Source: Batrachochytrium dendrobatidis JAM81
Taxonomy: Eukaryota; Chytridiomycota; Chytridiomycetes; Rhizophydiales
NCBI RefSeq assembly: GCF_000203795.2
Contig: NW_006281103.1
Location: forward strand, 1,201,929 to 1,265,928
Direction: 5' to 3'
Length of the DNA stretch: 64,000 nt
Below the pieces are notes generated by a model. The model did no database searches. It worked only from the letters and a program-made list of their open reading frames with translations, and was not told the origin of the DNA. Shown here piece by piece: positions 9,307 to 22,530 of this stretch (its first letter is position 1; every line of letters starts with the position of its first letter). The position numbers and the translations under genes were made by a program.

Positions 9307-12300
9307 TTACGAGACAACCTTGATATGGCGACGCTTTTTATTTTTCAACGTTGACGTATCCAAGGATTGAACTTTATCAGATACAACTGGATCAGTTGGG
9401 CCATCAGTGCTTTCTTCGCCAAAAAAGGCAGAGTGGTTGGCTTCATGCTCACGCTGAAGAAATTTAATTCCTGCAACATTGTAACCAATCCGATCGCGTT
9501 CTTGCTCAAGGCCTTGCCTAGTCAAAAGACGTATCTTATCAAGCACAGGGCGTAGAGCACGGGTGCTGGTCATCTCATGGTGATGAGTTTGTAATAGGAA
9601 AAACAGAATCTTTGCTGTCAGTCTCGTATTCCAACCCTAAATATTGTACACAACTTTAGTCATCAAACAAGTGATTGCTTACACCAAATAGCAAAAAACA
9701 CAACCGAGTTTGGTAACATAGTCACTAACCCAAGGTTGTGACTAAAGTGTTGTACCTTTTCAATCCAAAAGCTTATGCATTTTAACAAATCTATGACGTT
9801 AGAAAAGGGCAATACTAAAAGTGCTTCGTCAATCTGGCTGGACCGAATTAGCGTGATCACATGCAAAACATATTCTTCTGGAAGTATATCTGGCCGGCCA
9901 AGCGCAATTACAAATGGACTACGAGGAGGAGGCGCTACATTTGGATCCTTAAGTCGCAACTAAAGTAGCAAATAAAAATTGAGTTGGCATCACCAATGAA
10001 AACAAAAGTTTGGCACATTGCAATTTGAGCTGTATACTTGACCAAGAATTTCAATCAAATATAACGTACTTTTTCATATTTATCAAAATCGCCTCTTTCC
10101 TTTTCCCAAACAGCAAGAGCTTCGATAATTTTCTCTCCTGCTTTCAATGTATCAGTGGCTTTGAATCCTGCAACACCAACCTCCTGAAAGGCCGAGTCTT
10201 TTTCGGCACTTTCTGCATCTGGAGCTTCTGACCCAATAGCCTGATCGTCTCTATTGTTTAAATTTGCTTCCATTTCTTGTCTTAGTTCAAGTTCTCGCTC
10301 TTTCTCCTCTTCAAGAGTAAACTAGTAGATACAAAATTAGCATCATAAAATTTCGAATCTATATCTGACAATTGATTGTTGGTAATATATATACACTAAC
10401 CTGATCATCTGTTTTTTCCCAAATTCTAATAGAGCGATCATGCGAGCCAGTGACAATAAAGCTGCCATATTTGGCAACAGCAAGAGCCCAGATCTCTCCG
10501 TGATGTCCTTCTAACCGCGTAATTTGTTCAAACTATAGCTGAAATGGATTAGCTATTTAATAAAACTATACGCCAAAATGCCAAGTGTTGCTGATTTAAA
10601 ACAACATCCATAGTTGTCTCACCTTGTCGGCATCCCAGTATTTTACAGTTCGGTCTTTGCTTGCTGTAAACAAATAGTGAGTGCCCCATACAAACTGGCA
10701 GGCCATAACAGAGTCTTCGTGTGCGTGCAAACTGCGATGACAGTCTCCAAAATCCAATCCCCAGATCTTTACAGACTTATCAGATGATGCGGTGGCAATA
10801 AGTTTACTATCAAAAGATATATCCATAGACACCACTGGAAGTTTATGTCCATAGAGTGACAAGAAAAATTTCAAAGTGTCATAGTAGAAAATCTTGATAG
10901 TGCTGTCTAGTAAAGCCACAGCAAGAAGACGACCATCGGGAGACTGTCGAACACACAAAACGTCTTCTGACATCTTAAGTGTGCGTGTGTGTACCAGTGT
11001 AGCGCGCTTGGCAACCTATCAAGACAAGCATTAAAATATAGGCAATACTCTTGAATAATTTCTATGGTTTTCAATATTACATTGGAATACGACTCGTCCT
11101 GTTTCATGCGCAGATCCCAAAACTTGACTTGCTTGTCTTGAGATCCTGTAATAATACCGCCGTTATCCATACGTACTTTTAATGACCAGATAGCACTCTC
11201 GTGTGCTTGGATAGTTTCAATGAGCGACGATGAGGGTAAATCAAAAAGTTGAATCTCGCCAGCTTTTGTCCCAACCACAAGCTAAAGTTACGACAATAAA
11301 AGAATCAGTTATTCAAGCTAAAACAGTAAAGTTTATGCTAAAGTGAAATTTCCTGATTGAAATATATCAAGTAGATGCTCTTTTAAATTCTTACATGTTT
11401 GTTTCCTGGAAGAAATGCTAGACAAAGTACATAGCCCGAACTCATGCTTTTAAGACATTGTCGTGTTCTGGAAGACCATATTTTAATTAGATCGTTTGAT
11501 CCGGTTGCAATCAGGTCATCGTCAGAACTAAGGGCCAATGAGCGGATGTCAGAGCGATGACCAGCAAGATCCACTGTAGAAACAAGGCGAGGCACAGATT
11601 CCTTTTTTGTAGTGCCAGTCATGCCTGAAAGATCATATGCCTCGATTGAATTGTTTGAAAGTGAGCAGACTAGTTTTAAAGGCATTTCCGACTTGATAGC
11701 TGCACCTACAATCAAAGTAGGTGCAAAATCAAAGGAAGTAACTTTGGCAGTGCATCGAATAGTTGCAACTTTTGCATAGCGATCGGCCATGGTTGCTTCA
11801 ATGGTATTGGTCGAATTGTCTTCAGTCGAGGTAAAATTGGGGTCTTTCCGATTCTTGCGCTTGCGACGCTCCACTATCTTGGAAACATCTGCATCTGATC
11901 GTACTTTGAATATTTCCACAAGCCTATCTGTTCCATGAACACCAATATATTGACCATGCGTGTCCATTTTAAGAGTGACAATCCGCTCTTTACTTTGGCG
12001 TTCAATCACTCCAAGAAACTCGACAGTGTTTGCAATATCGGTTATTATGGAGTTGGCATTAGTTTGTAATGCATTGGGTACAGAGCGAACAGGATCTAAT
12101 TTTTCAGACAAGGCTTTTGCGTTGATAATCCAAACTCGAATCTGACCATCTGCAGCACCGGTGAACAAAAGGTTTTCGTCTGTGGGGGATACTTCTAAAG
12201 CCCAAACCTCTCCACGGTGTGTAATTAAAGTTTCCACGCAGTGTTTGGAAGCGAGGTCCCAAAATTTTACTAGAGAGTCTTTTGAGCCCGAAACCAAGTG

Positions 12301-12944
12301 GTCTAGTCCGTTTTTAGTCAAGAATCGAAGGCAAGAGACCTGGTCTTTATGCCCACGAAGACGAAACATACCGCACTCTGCAACAATATCCCATAAAACA
12401 ATATCGGTATCGCTTGAGCCAGATGCCAGACGTGTTCCAAGTGCATCAAAGGCAAGTGCAGTGACAGAAGCACGGTGTCCATTGAAGGTGACCATGCAAA
12501 CTTTTGATGATGTGTCCCAGATACGAATGGATCCGTCCGAGTATCTATTTGATTTCAATTCGTCCAACAGTATCGATGATGCAGAACCAAGAATTGATAA
12601 AAGAAAATGAATTCAAATTGCCAATCAATTATAATCTAAAAACATGCGATCACACCAGTACTGAATCGAAAAACTTACCCGGCAGCCAGTAATTTTCCAG
12701 CAGGTCCAAGAACAAGGCGAGTAAGTTGTGCCGAGGAAGATTCATCTGCAAGTGTAGCAATCTGAATTCCTTGCTTTAAATGAATTACTCCAATAGAGTG
12801 TAGTTGTGGTGCATACAAGTGCTGTGCACCACCAGAAGTTGAAATGCTGCATGCCGATGTGTCAAAGAGAATATTTGCACTAGGAGAGGTAATTAGCCCA
12901 AACGGTGTCAGAGACTTGTAGCGTTGGTACAGTTTAACTCCCAT
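9307..12944 (-). CDS. UTP12: WDR3/UTP12 (DIP2) WD40 protein of the SSU processome
   Basis: Eight exons: 12944-12679, 12544-11395, 11281-11081, 11015-10623, 10532-10401, 10321-10070, 9959-9756 and 9636-9307. They join in frame to 975 residues, close to the yeast and human proteins (about 940). UTP12 belongs to the UTP-B subcomplex, which binds nascent pre-rRNA in the nucleolus and is needed for 18S maturation. Two WD40 propellers are visible: repeats such as [11 protein letters not shown] and [11 protein letters not shown] in the large exon, then [33 protein letters not shown] and [11 protein letters not shown]. After a charged helix ([18 protein letters not shown]) comes the C-terminal Utp12 domain, with [16 protein letters not shown] and the block [15 protein letters not shown]. 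The tail is basic (KNKKRRH). Confidence 0.96.
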
Positions 12945-13273
12945 TTTCTAGTTTTTCAAGTTCAACTGCAAATCAAGAAATTTTTGTTTTTTAATATTAA
13001 AAAATTCAGATTCGAGACTACTAAACACGTGACTTTTTCATTGCACAATTTGATTTTGGACTTGAAAGATTGGCGCCAAATGGATAGAAAATCATGGCAT
13101 CATTTATTGGACCAAAAGTGTACATGCATATCCGTGGTTGCTTTGGAGAAAATAGTCTCTCGAAGCCACTCTTTTGCCAAGCCTGCTTCGGTAGGAATAC
13201 TACAAGAATATTGGAATTCACGTTAGGCACTCATGTTATTATATAATGTCTGAAATCAAAAACTGATGGTTTC
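12945..13273. other. Promoter-side gap upstream of WDR3
   Basis: This lies between the stop of the oxysterol-binding protein gene and the ATG of WDR3, both on the minus strand. ORFs occur on both strands (for example 12924-13226) but none shows a protein family. It presumably holds the WDR3 promoter. Confidence 0.4.
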
Positions 13274-15034
13274 TTACTGTTCCATAAACTTTGGTTTCCA
13301 ATTCTCTCCATCTGGGGAAAAAAACCTGGGCTCCCAGACTTGTGATGTTGCTTCTCTGTCCTTGACGACCAAGCGTTGGTTATCTTCGATTTTGCTCTTT
13401 TCTAAAGTAGCCATGTCAAGATCTCTATCCGTGACAGCCTTGGCTACGTGTTGCCATAATCTAAAAAGTAGGGTAGTCATTCAGTGGAATGTTAGCATGG
13501 TTAGTGTTGCAGTGTAACTCGAAAATTTCAGGTAGTAACCAAGGTGAACTAACCTGCGGGATTCAAACTCCTCTTGATCCAAGATGTCAGCTACTTGTTT
13601 TGGAACAAGTGCTGAAGAAATGGCATCGAATATCATTCTTTTATCACCGCTTTTGGTAGACTGCAGCCATATTTGCTCTGACCAGCAGCCAGATACCTTA
13701 TAGAGTATTTCCCCAGTACTCTCCCGTTTGATTTTTCCAGCTATGGCATTTCTCTCACATCCTCCAAAGTATCCCTAGTACAATTTGCAATATCGGATCA
13801 CCACAGTAAGTCTACTTGTACACCATCTCAGCTAATACTCTACAGCATGAATAGATGCTTTCAACCCAACAAATCACCTTGGTTTTAAACTCGATGTTAC
13901 AAATCAGATCTGTTTTTGCACATCGAACAATAGCAGTGTCACCAAGCTCAATGTACATTGTGCCAAAAAGTATACCACGAGCATATACGTTTGGCGATGT
14001 GATATCATAAGATTCTCCCGGACGCGATGGAAACGTGACGGTCGAGCCACCTTCCATTATGGTTGCTGCAGAGTTTCCTAGAAAGCGAGCACGAGGTTTG
14101 AGTTCTCCAGTGATGGTCACATCGTTTTCAGGACTGGAAAAAAAGTATGCCGATACAGGTGGATGATGCAATACTTGTTCGCAGACAAAAAACGACTCTG
14201 TGGCATCTTGAAAGCTCCAATGGCAACGAAATATCTCGCCAAGAACTGGATTAAATGGTTTTTTTACACCCTAAAATAAATAGTTTAATATTAGAGCGAA
14301 TACTATGGTAAACTCGCTGAATCAACTGCAATGTTACAAGTGTATTTGACTCTTTAATCATCCACTACATCGAGTCTATTTTGATGCAGTCATGACAAGT
14401 CTAAATTGAATGCTTCAGGAACAAGACCAGATTGGTAGATTACCTTTGGTCGAATATGCCAACCAGAAAAAAAGTAACTTAGCACGTCAATGAATCGCTC
14501 GATAGGATCGTCTTTTTTGGATGTGCTGTTTAGAATAAGATTGTAATATCAAGAGAAACACGGTTGGGATTCATACCAAGTTGGTCAATAATCATCATAT
14601 AAAGAAAGCAATGTAAACGACGGGAGTTATACTACTCTTATAGTCAAGAGTTTTTGATTGTAGTGAGCAAGACTTGCATGATAGATCAAAAACACACATT
14701 TGCACAAGAGTTGACAAGCTTTATCCGCTCATCAGATAGTTATGGAGGATACAGACAAGGAGAATGCATAAGCTTGCCTGAGAATGATAGTCTGATGTGC
14801 TAAAAAGTCGGATATGCGCTCACACATACTTCTTGGCTCCAATACAAAAGTGGGGAGTGTCACTCGATGCAAGTCCATCCCCTTGCTCAACTGTGCAATG
14901 ACACCCATCAAAATGCTACGAGGTTCTTCATCCAAGACTTCTGTTTCTTGGTCTGACCCATTGGTAGCATCAGCATTAGCTACTATATCCAAAGCACTTC
15001 CACTCCTATCGCCTTTACTAATATTGGATGACAT
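13274..15034 (-). CDS. Oxysterol-binding protein-related protein (short ORP/OSH)
   Basis: Five exons: 15034-14778, 14525-14444, 14270-13878, 13774-13554 and 13460-13274, giving 379 residues. ORP proteins exchange sterol, PI4P or phosphatidylserine between membranes at contact sites. The signature is EQVLHHPPVSAYF, one residue away from the classical EQVSHHPP. Other ORD landmarks are KPFNPVLGEIF, the lid-side helix SKGMDLHRVTLPTF, GYFGGCERNAIAGKI and the C-terminal WEPRFF. No PH domain, ankyrin repeat or FFAT motif is seen, so it resembles the short yeast Osh4-Osh7 type. Intron 1 starts with GC (donor at 14777), supported by frame and by the conserved DPIERFIDVLSYF exon that follows. Confidence 0.93.
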
Positions 15035-15753
15035 GAAATGGGCAGTCTTATTGACTGTTGTTGAGTGGAATAAAGGTTGAAAATGACTCTAAGCATTGCC
15101 AAGTAGTTTGGTTGAAATTGCGACTAGGGTGATCGTCCCCTATCTGCATGGCTCACTCTTTCCGGACAACTTTGCAACTGTCCGCTGGGCCATAAACTGT
15201 CATCGCTGCTGCTGTTTTTATCAATTTCATTGAGCATCGAGTTTATCCAAAATTCAACTATCCAATCGTAAACATCTCGACTGTAAATCAATTGTATTCA
15301 CAACTAACCAACTGCAGTTGATCAATACAAAATCAGACCATCTTTTTATCCTTTTAACTTGACCCTACATTGTCAATCATTAATTTCATCCATTTTAGTC
15401 GTTCTTGTCAATACAGTCTTGTATTCTAAAAACTCGGATACAATCTACTTCAAAAAATTAATAATTGCAACTATACATGCTAATCACTGTCATACTATTC
15501 AGAGATTAAACAACTCTCAAGAATATGGGATTTGTCAAGACTGATGTGGTCATTAATTTTATACAACATTATGCGCATTGGAAATCATGCATTTTAACAG
15601 ATCCATCACTCGTCACTACCAGTGCTGGCACTTCAACTTTTGCACATTCAATTACATACATTGGCCGCAATGAAATTTACAAGTTTATTTGCTCATCAAA
15701 TAAAATCAAGTTTGTAGCTCATGTGCTGTCTGCGCATCTACGCTCATACTAGT
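15035..15753. other. Intergenic gap with repeat fragment and a small ORF
   Basis: About 15400-15510 resembles the dispersed repeat family (a TCTAAAAACTCGGATACAAT block followed by a GCAACTATACATGCTAATCA block). A 75-codon ORF begins with an ATG at 15525 and ends at 15752. It has no similarity I recognise and reaches the stop side of the TBL1-like gene, so it may be chance. Confidence 0.35.
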
Positions 15754-18617
15754 TTAAACGGAAAATACAATCACCTGTATCATGATTGTAAAAATATTAA
15801 AATGGTTAAAACGCTTCCATTTCAACAATATTCAAGTCATAAAAATGGAGTTTCTGAATTGATGAAACAATTCAACTTCAAATAACTGTCCGAGTAGATT
15901 GTAAAGTGGTTTTAAAAGTAACTAGAGTGAAAACATGTTTAAACCTACCTTTTTGTCTGTATAACATGCTGCAATATGGTTGCTAACGTGACTCCATCCA
16001 ACTTCAAAAACACCTCCACCTCCTTGATGTGTCTTGAGAAGGGCACCATCCTTCAATGACCATAGAAACACGCAATGATCAAAAGACCCACTTGCAAGAT
16101 ACATCAGGTCGGGACTAAACGATACTGAATATACAGCATCGGTGTGGCCTGTCAAAACATACATACAAGTGCCGTCTTGAATATTCCAGATCCTTACTTC
16201 ACTGTCAAAAGAAGCTCTAAATACAAAAGTATTGCCAATTAGTTTAAAATTATGCATACAAGCAGCATAGAATCACTTACGTGGCAAGAAAAAGCTTGTT
16301 GTTCTCTGCCGAGCGGGGACTCCATCTCATTGTATAAATTTCTTTCTGGTGACCCACCAGATCCCAAACAGGAGTGTCTTGATCAAGGCTCCAGACTTTG
16401 GCAGTGTGGTCGTCAGAGCATGATGCCAAATAAGTACCGTTCGAATCCCACTTGATTGCGTTTACTTCACCCTAGTGTTTTATAAACTATAAACAGGTGT
16501 TGCAAATAAGCTAAAACGCACTACATTGCCATATTCTCACCTCATGCCCGGTAAAATGCTTAAGAGGCTCGAGAGACCCCAGTTGGCAAATATATATTTG
16601 CTTATCAGTGGAACACGTAGCAAATGTCGAGTCATCTTTCCAGTCCACATCCAAAGTTGGTCCTTGCAAGTGTAAATAACCGTATTAAGCAGTTGGGTAT
16701 AAACAAGTAAAAGAGTATGGATGTCCAAGATTAGAAAATGTATAAGCAAGAATCAACGGGTACAAATAGTGTGCATACCTGAATGAAACTGAAATTGTTG
16801 GCGAGCTTCTCCAGTTTTTGCATCCCATACAATTGCAGTGCGATCAACACTGCCGCTCAGCAACAGATCACCATTTTTACCCCATCTCAAAGAAAACACT
16901 GGCCCTTGGTGTTTATGCATGGTAAACTTGATTGTCCCTGAATTCATCAATAATTTGTAAATATGTTTTACCAAAACGTACTCTAGTCAAGCAGCTTCCA
17001 TGTAAACCACCAAAATAATAGAGCACAAACTAAACTTACCTGTCTTGTGCCAAATTCGCGCAAGTCCATCATATGACCCGGTCGCAAGGAATACACCATC
17101 TGGCTATTAAATAGCAACCAAAATGTATATTTCTTATTTTTAATGATACTTGACTATCAAGTTCAAATTCCAACTAGATTCAAATACTTACACTCCAATC
17201 TAAAGTTGTGACGTCTTTGGTTTCTCCAGAACTAGAACTGTGCTGTAGCACCACCGGATATTGAGAGTTTGACACTGTGTTTTCGCTTGTACTCCAAATT
17301 CGAGCAGTGCCATCTCCAGATCTAACGAATACGTTCATGTTAAGTAGTCAGTTTTTGATTCAAGCAAAAAACATACATATTCTACCATATCAACACACCC
17401 TGTGGCAAGCAATGCTTCTTTTGGATTCCATGAACACACAAAGACCTAGTAGTCATGTCTAATTAGCAATCAAGGCTGAGTCGTAAACAACAAAACTTTC
17501 AAATACCTCGGCTTGATGGCCAATGAGTAGTTGGATCTCTGTAGCATTAAAGTGATGAGATACAGCTTCAACAGATGTGTCCATATCCATATCAATTTCA
17601 CGCTCTACTTCATTAGATCCAAAGCCTTCGTGTTTCTGCGAGGCTGCATCAAAAAAACAAGCACACATGTCAGTTGATTGAAACACTTTGATATAAGCAG
17701 ATTTCTTACTAGCTGTGTCTGTATTGTCATCAATAGTAATAGATTCTTTTCTTTGCCTTTTTTCCCTATTCTCCGACCTCTTTGTCGATTTGCGCTCATC
17801 TCTCCGCTCACGCCTAGAACATTGCAGATCATCATTACGCTTCCCTCGTCTATTTCCACCAAACGTTTCTTCAAAATCATCCTCAAAATCATTTGGTACT
17901 ATTTGACATTCGTGCGGTCCGAGAAGTGTAAATGGGGCAATACATCGCTTTTCATTGCCGTTCTGACATTATCCAGACGATATTTTTCAACGTACGAATG
18001 CATTAGGAGTTGAATACAACGGCAAACAGGATGAGAATCAACACAATTCAATGATAATTCAGATAACTACCTCTTGAATATGGGTTTCCACTTCCAAATA
18101 CTGAAGTCCTTTTTGCAAAAGACTGATCAATGCACCAGGTCTGACGCTGCTGCCTTTGACTTCGGCTCGATGAATTGCAGTTTCATGCTGAAATGAAAAG
18201 GTGGAATGCGTAAATCCTGTATAACCATATTTAAACAAGTAGAGATGTTTAGATATGGTATTAAATAACAATAATTGCCAACGAAATGGAATATCCAAAG
18301 CAGCAAAGTTGAACCAGCTGACAAGACATTACAGTTATCCTTCAAGTAGATTCAAATCTATTTAAAAGTACTTTAAACATTCATTTACAACAAAAAGCGC
18401 ATTCTATCCGGATTACTCTCTGCACTGAGGTATCTGAAGTGTTTGTACAAGCTTAATGAACGAATGCTTGTCGAATTCATCGAAACAGTCAGATTGCTGT
18501 CAATAAAGCTGCAAGTAAAAGTGATTCTAACGACTCAACAGTAGAATTTGTGAGCTTACCCGACTCTAAAAGGTAGCGATACACCAAATAGTTGACTTCG
18601 TCACTCGTAATGCTCAT
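15754..18617 (-). CDS. TBL1: TBL1/TBL1XR1-like LisH-WD40 corepressor subunit
   Basis: Twelve exons: 18617-18560, 18216-18071, 17962-17710, 17643-17507, 17445-17399, 17321-17192, 17103-17040, 16937-16779, 16662-16541, 16471-16281, 16216-15949 and 15774-15754, giving 531 residues. TBL1 proteins (yeast Sif2) are the WD40 scaffold of SMRT/N-CoR or Set3-type histone deacetylase corepressor complexes. The N-terminus [20 protein letters not shown] is a LisH motif that continues after a 343-nt intron with [11 protein letters not shown]. An acidic/basic linker (exon 3) precedes WD repeats such as [44 protein letters not shown] and [11 protein letters not shown]. The last exon has only seven codons (VIVFSV and stop). 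A divergent start of the Ras-like/RasGEF gene lies 120 bp away. Confidence 0.95.
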
Positions 18618-18737
18618 CGTTGACACAAGTTCGAGTCAACTGCCGAAGCAATTTAATTGGAATTTACTCTCCAACAAACCCCATATTTACCGACTGAACC
18701 CCAAATTAATCTGCTGCCATTCACGGCTTTAGAATTG

Positions 18738-21700
18738 ATGGCGGAGATTCAACTGCTCGATTCGACCATTTCAGAACAATTATCAGACTATATCATGGTG
18801 CTACAAAGCCATACGATTTGCTGTATTAGCTCAGATTCCACTCTCTCCACTCAGATTTTAAACCAATTGGCCTGTCCGGAATGGAACCTGCAGAGTAGTG
18901 TTGATTGAGTCTTGGTTGTTTTCTACACCAAAATAGTATAGACTGACTGGTTGTCATGTTTGTAGATCCTGTGTCATATACGTTTGATGGAAACCCCAAT
19001 TCAACCCAAAACTTTGAGTGTTCGGTATCTTTTGAACTTGTGCACGAGGGCGACGTCGGAATAGAGTCGAGCGTTGCTAACGAGGTAGTATGGATTAGTA
19101 TAAGCTAGACATGTCCAAGTTTAAAGTCGGCTAATACAAAGTTTAAATCTGATTGAATCTCTTATAGTCCATTAAACAATACGGTGCTGTCTTGCTGATC
19201 TATAACATCAACGATCGCCTTACATTTTTTAGTATGCCAGCGCTGTTAGGTATCAAATGCAATCCAGTGCCATTTGAAAGCTTTTATTCCGCTTAAGCTG
19301 TCAATCCATGGCACTAACAAAAATTACTGGTGTTTTACAAAGATATTATACAAGAACTCGGAATTCCTGTTGCATTATTAGGTTGCAATGCAGGATCACT
19401 TGACAATGAACGTCAAGTGGACTACAAGCTAGGAGAAAAGCTTGCATCTGTATTCGGTGTAACATTTGTTGAATTTAATCTGGACAGTAGTAAAGATGAT
19501 GACCAAAAGTCTATGTTTGAAGCAGTCTGTCGTGATCTCGTCACACATGCCATTAAAATTACTGGTATCTAACGTTTAAAATGTGATGGTTGTGATATGC
19601 AATGCTACACGTCCTTGCTAATCTGAATGTGTTGTCGACAGAATCTTCTCATCCAGTGGATCTTTCTGTAAATACTACTCAACAAGATCCAGTCAAGGAA
19701 CATCATGATGATGCTCATTTGGAGCAAGACACTTTTAAAGAGTATTTGCGAACAATGCGTAGATTAAGTGCTCAAATGCAGAATACTTCTGGGAGTAAAG
19801 AATACCTTTCTGAATCACAGGTTCAATCTCAAAGCGTGTCTGCTTCTCCATCTCACAAATTAAAAGATAATTTATACCAACCACCAACCAATGTTTTATT
19901 CGATCCCAAAAATTGTAATTATGCTTCTAAAAACATTGACAGTCATATGTTGACTTTATTTTGCCACTGACACGTTGTTTGATACACTCAACTATAGCAA
20001 TACAAGTAATTCCTTCCCATGATTGCAGCGTTTCTAATCAAATCCAGCCTACATCACACTCTGAAGAAAATCATACGCTAGCTTCCACTAATTCACAGAT
20101 ACAAAAAGAATGTCCTAAAATCAGCACAGATGAGGCATATTCTTCAAATAGTCTTGCAAGATCTTTTTCTGATCTTCCTTCGCATGGTTCCAGGTCAGTT
20201 TTATTGATTATGTACATTTTTAATCTGCAATAATTATTGATGGTGTATTTTGTGTTTGTGGAACTGATTTTGTCAAATATAGTGTTCACACATCTGTTTC
20301 AAATGGATCGTTTACTTCCACTGGGGAGCGAAGAAGATTATATGAAGGCTATCTTGTTACAGATATTATTGAGCGTATTACTTCAGAAGATACTCATGGT
20401 AAAAGCTTATTTTTATACGGGGTATTGTGCTAATCATTTCGCTAATTATGATACTAATTTAGTTATTTGAATCTAGATATGGAGTTTACTAAAATGATAC
20501 TGATTCTTTTCCCTAAATTTCTCAGTCCAAGTGAATTTCTTGATAGACTATTGGATAGGTTTGATTTGTTTGACTATTCGAATCAGTCTTTGAACAGTAT
20601 GCGACGTGAGGGACGTTCTGGATCAATCCATCCGGTTCAATTAAGGTATGATTGTATATCTTGCTAATTTCATTTGCCTTTTATATACATTTGCTAAATA
20701 TTTACAAAATATCTTTAATTTTACAGAGTTTGCAATGTCATTGTATACTGGATCACAAACTATCCGCAAGACTTTCATTCTGAAAAAATGAGATTTACTC
20801 TTTTTGTTTGTTTGGATGTTTTTTCAAGTCGTACCGAATTTTCTGCAATTTCCCAACGTATTGGGCAGCTACTGTCAACATTACCTGCATGCATCTCGGA
20901 AAACGACATGATTGATTGGGGTGTACCCGATCTTGATGTCATGAGTGCTGAAGAACTTGATCTGAGTGGACTGTCTATATCGTCTCATTTTGACCTTCAC
21001 AGATCAACCGATGCTGACATCAGTGCCGCCAAATCTGCCTCTACAGCACGCATTGAATCTTCCCAGACTACTCATGCAAAACCTTTTGTTTCTCAGCTCC
21101 CATTTAGTGTGACTTTAACATTTTTATCAAGAGCTATACTTGAGAACGAAAGCGATATTATTGCTCAACAACTGTGTCTTATGGAATGGAATTGTTTTCG
21201 ATGTATCAAGGTACCGTTTTATTTTCAAGATACCCATTGCTTTACATTTTAAATTTAACCCTTGATTGTTTTTTGATGTATCTGGACGCGATTGTCATTT
21301 AATTGGGGATTCAAGCCTAGAGATTTGGTGCACCATTTATGGAGTAAAAAAGATAAAGGAAAACACGCTGCTTCAGTTGCTCAAAGTGTACAGTTGTTTA
21401 ATGATATTTCCACATGGTAAATAATGGCTACTGGAATAGGTGCATATTAAGACATGCCATACAATTTTTTACAAACGTTTCTATTACATTTAGGGTAATG
21501 TCATCTATTCTCTCAGAAAGCGAGCCCAAAACACGGGCAAAAACAATTGCCAAGTTTATGCGTATTTGTCAGGTAAGATCTAATCCTATATCAGTAGCCT
21601 ACTGCGACACATTTCAAACTTTTAGTAGTGTTGGTATTACGGGTTTATTTGACACTTACTTTGACTACACTGTTTGTCGAATATAATTTGTATATGATAT

Positions 21701-22485
21701 AGTGGCTTAAAGTCTTCAACAACTATAACAGTCTTATGGCTGTCATAGCTGGTATCAATTCATCTTCAATTTCTCGACTAAAATACACACGACAGTATGT
21801 TGCTGACCAGCCAGGAGTTTCACAATTTGCAGCACTTGAGCGACTCATGAGTTCAGAAAAGTCATCAGCAAATTATCGTGCAGCACTCAAGCATAGCTGT
21901 CTACCATGTATTCCGTATCTGTGAGTGTTTGACTGAATCACATCTGTTCATATTGGACATGCAATTGGATGACCAATCGACATGTGTTTAATTTTTGTGA
22001 TATTTTAGTGGAGTGTTTTTGAGAGATTTGCTCTATACACACGAGTCGCACAGGGATTTCCGAATCGATACAACTATCAATTTGCAAAAGTTTGTATTGA
22101 TGGGCGATGTAATTCTAATGATTACCAACTTTCAGATTAGGTGAGTTTTTAAACATTCAACAGCTGTTGGTCTGTGACTGAGACCTTGCTTATTGAATAT
22201 TGACTGAAGCTAATCTTCTGTCTAATCATTTATAGACCTTATGACATTTCTCCAAACTTGCAGATCACAAATATGATTGCCAATTTCCCAAAAATGGGTG
22301 AAGAGGTGAGACACCATTGCCAACTGATTAGACAAACCCAAAGTAGACATGTGCAAAGAGTGTATTTAAATGGGTTTGTCTCACTATGCAAGAATAGACT
22401 GATTCACATTTTAAAATTATGCGCATGATCACTATGCATACAGGAGGCATTCCGTCGATCACTCGAGCTTGAGCCTCGCGAATAA
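18738..22485 (+). CDS. Degenerate Ras-like GTPase domain fused to RasGEF
   Basis: About 15 exons code for roughly 820 residues. The first four (18738-18894, 18966-19084, 19168-19249, 19343-19564) join in frame to exon 5 at 19642. They encode a Ras/Rab-like fold: YGAVLLIYNINDRLTFFSMP matches the strand and helix after switch II, and DNERQVDYKLGEKLASVFGV matches the segment before the last helix. All nucleotide motifs are degraded: the P-loop position reads SSDSTLST, the NKxD position GCNAGS, and the SAK position is lost. A polar linker (exons 5-6) leads to a REM domain (YEGYLVTDIIERITSEDTH, then FPKFLSPSEFLDRLLDRFDL) and a RasGEF catalytic domain (ESDIIAQQLCLMEWNCFRCI, WLKVFNNYNSLMAVIAGINS, LGVFLRDLLYTHE), ending in the usual SLELEPRE. 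RasGEFs release GDP from Ras. Here the N-terminal domain is probably a non-binding pseudo-GTPase. Confidence 0.82.
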
Positions 22486-22530
22486 CGACGATTAGGACGG
22501 CGACTAATCTGGCTGTCGACATGTGTCTGA

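Noticed and set aside
12161..12610. 149-codon plus-strand ORF inside WDR3
   Set aside because: It is antisense to a well-supported WD40 exon and has no protein-family features; a shadow of biased codon use on the other strand.
15525..15752. 75-codon ORF before the TBL1-like gene's end
   Set aside because: No similarity, no intron evidence and repeat-derived sequence nearby; mentioned only in the gap entry.
16438..16452. tRNA T-loop-like GTTCGAATCCC
   Set aside because: It lies inside a coding WD40 exon of the TBL1-like gene and no acceptor or anticodon arm can be folded around it.
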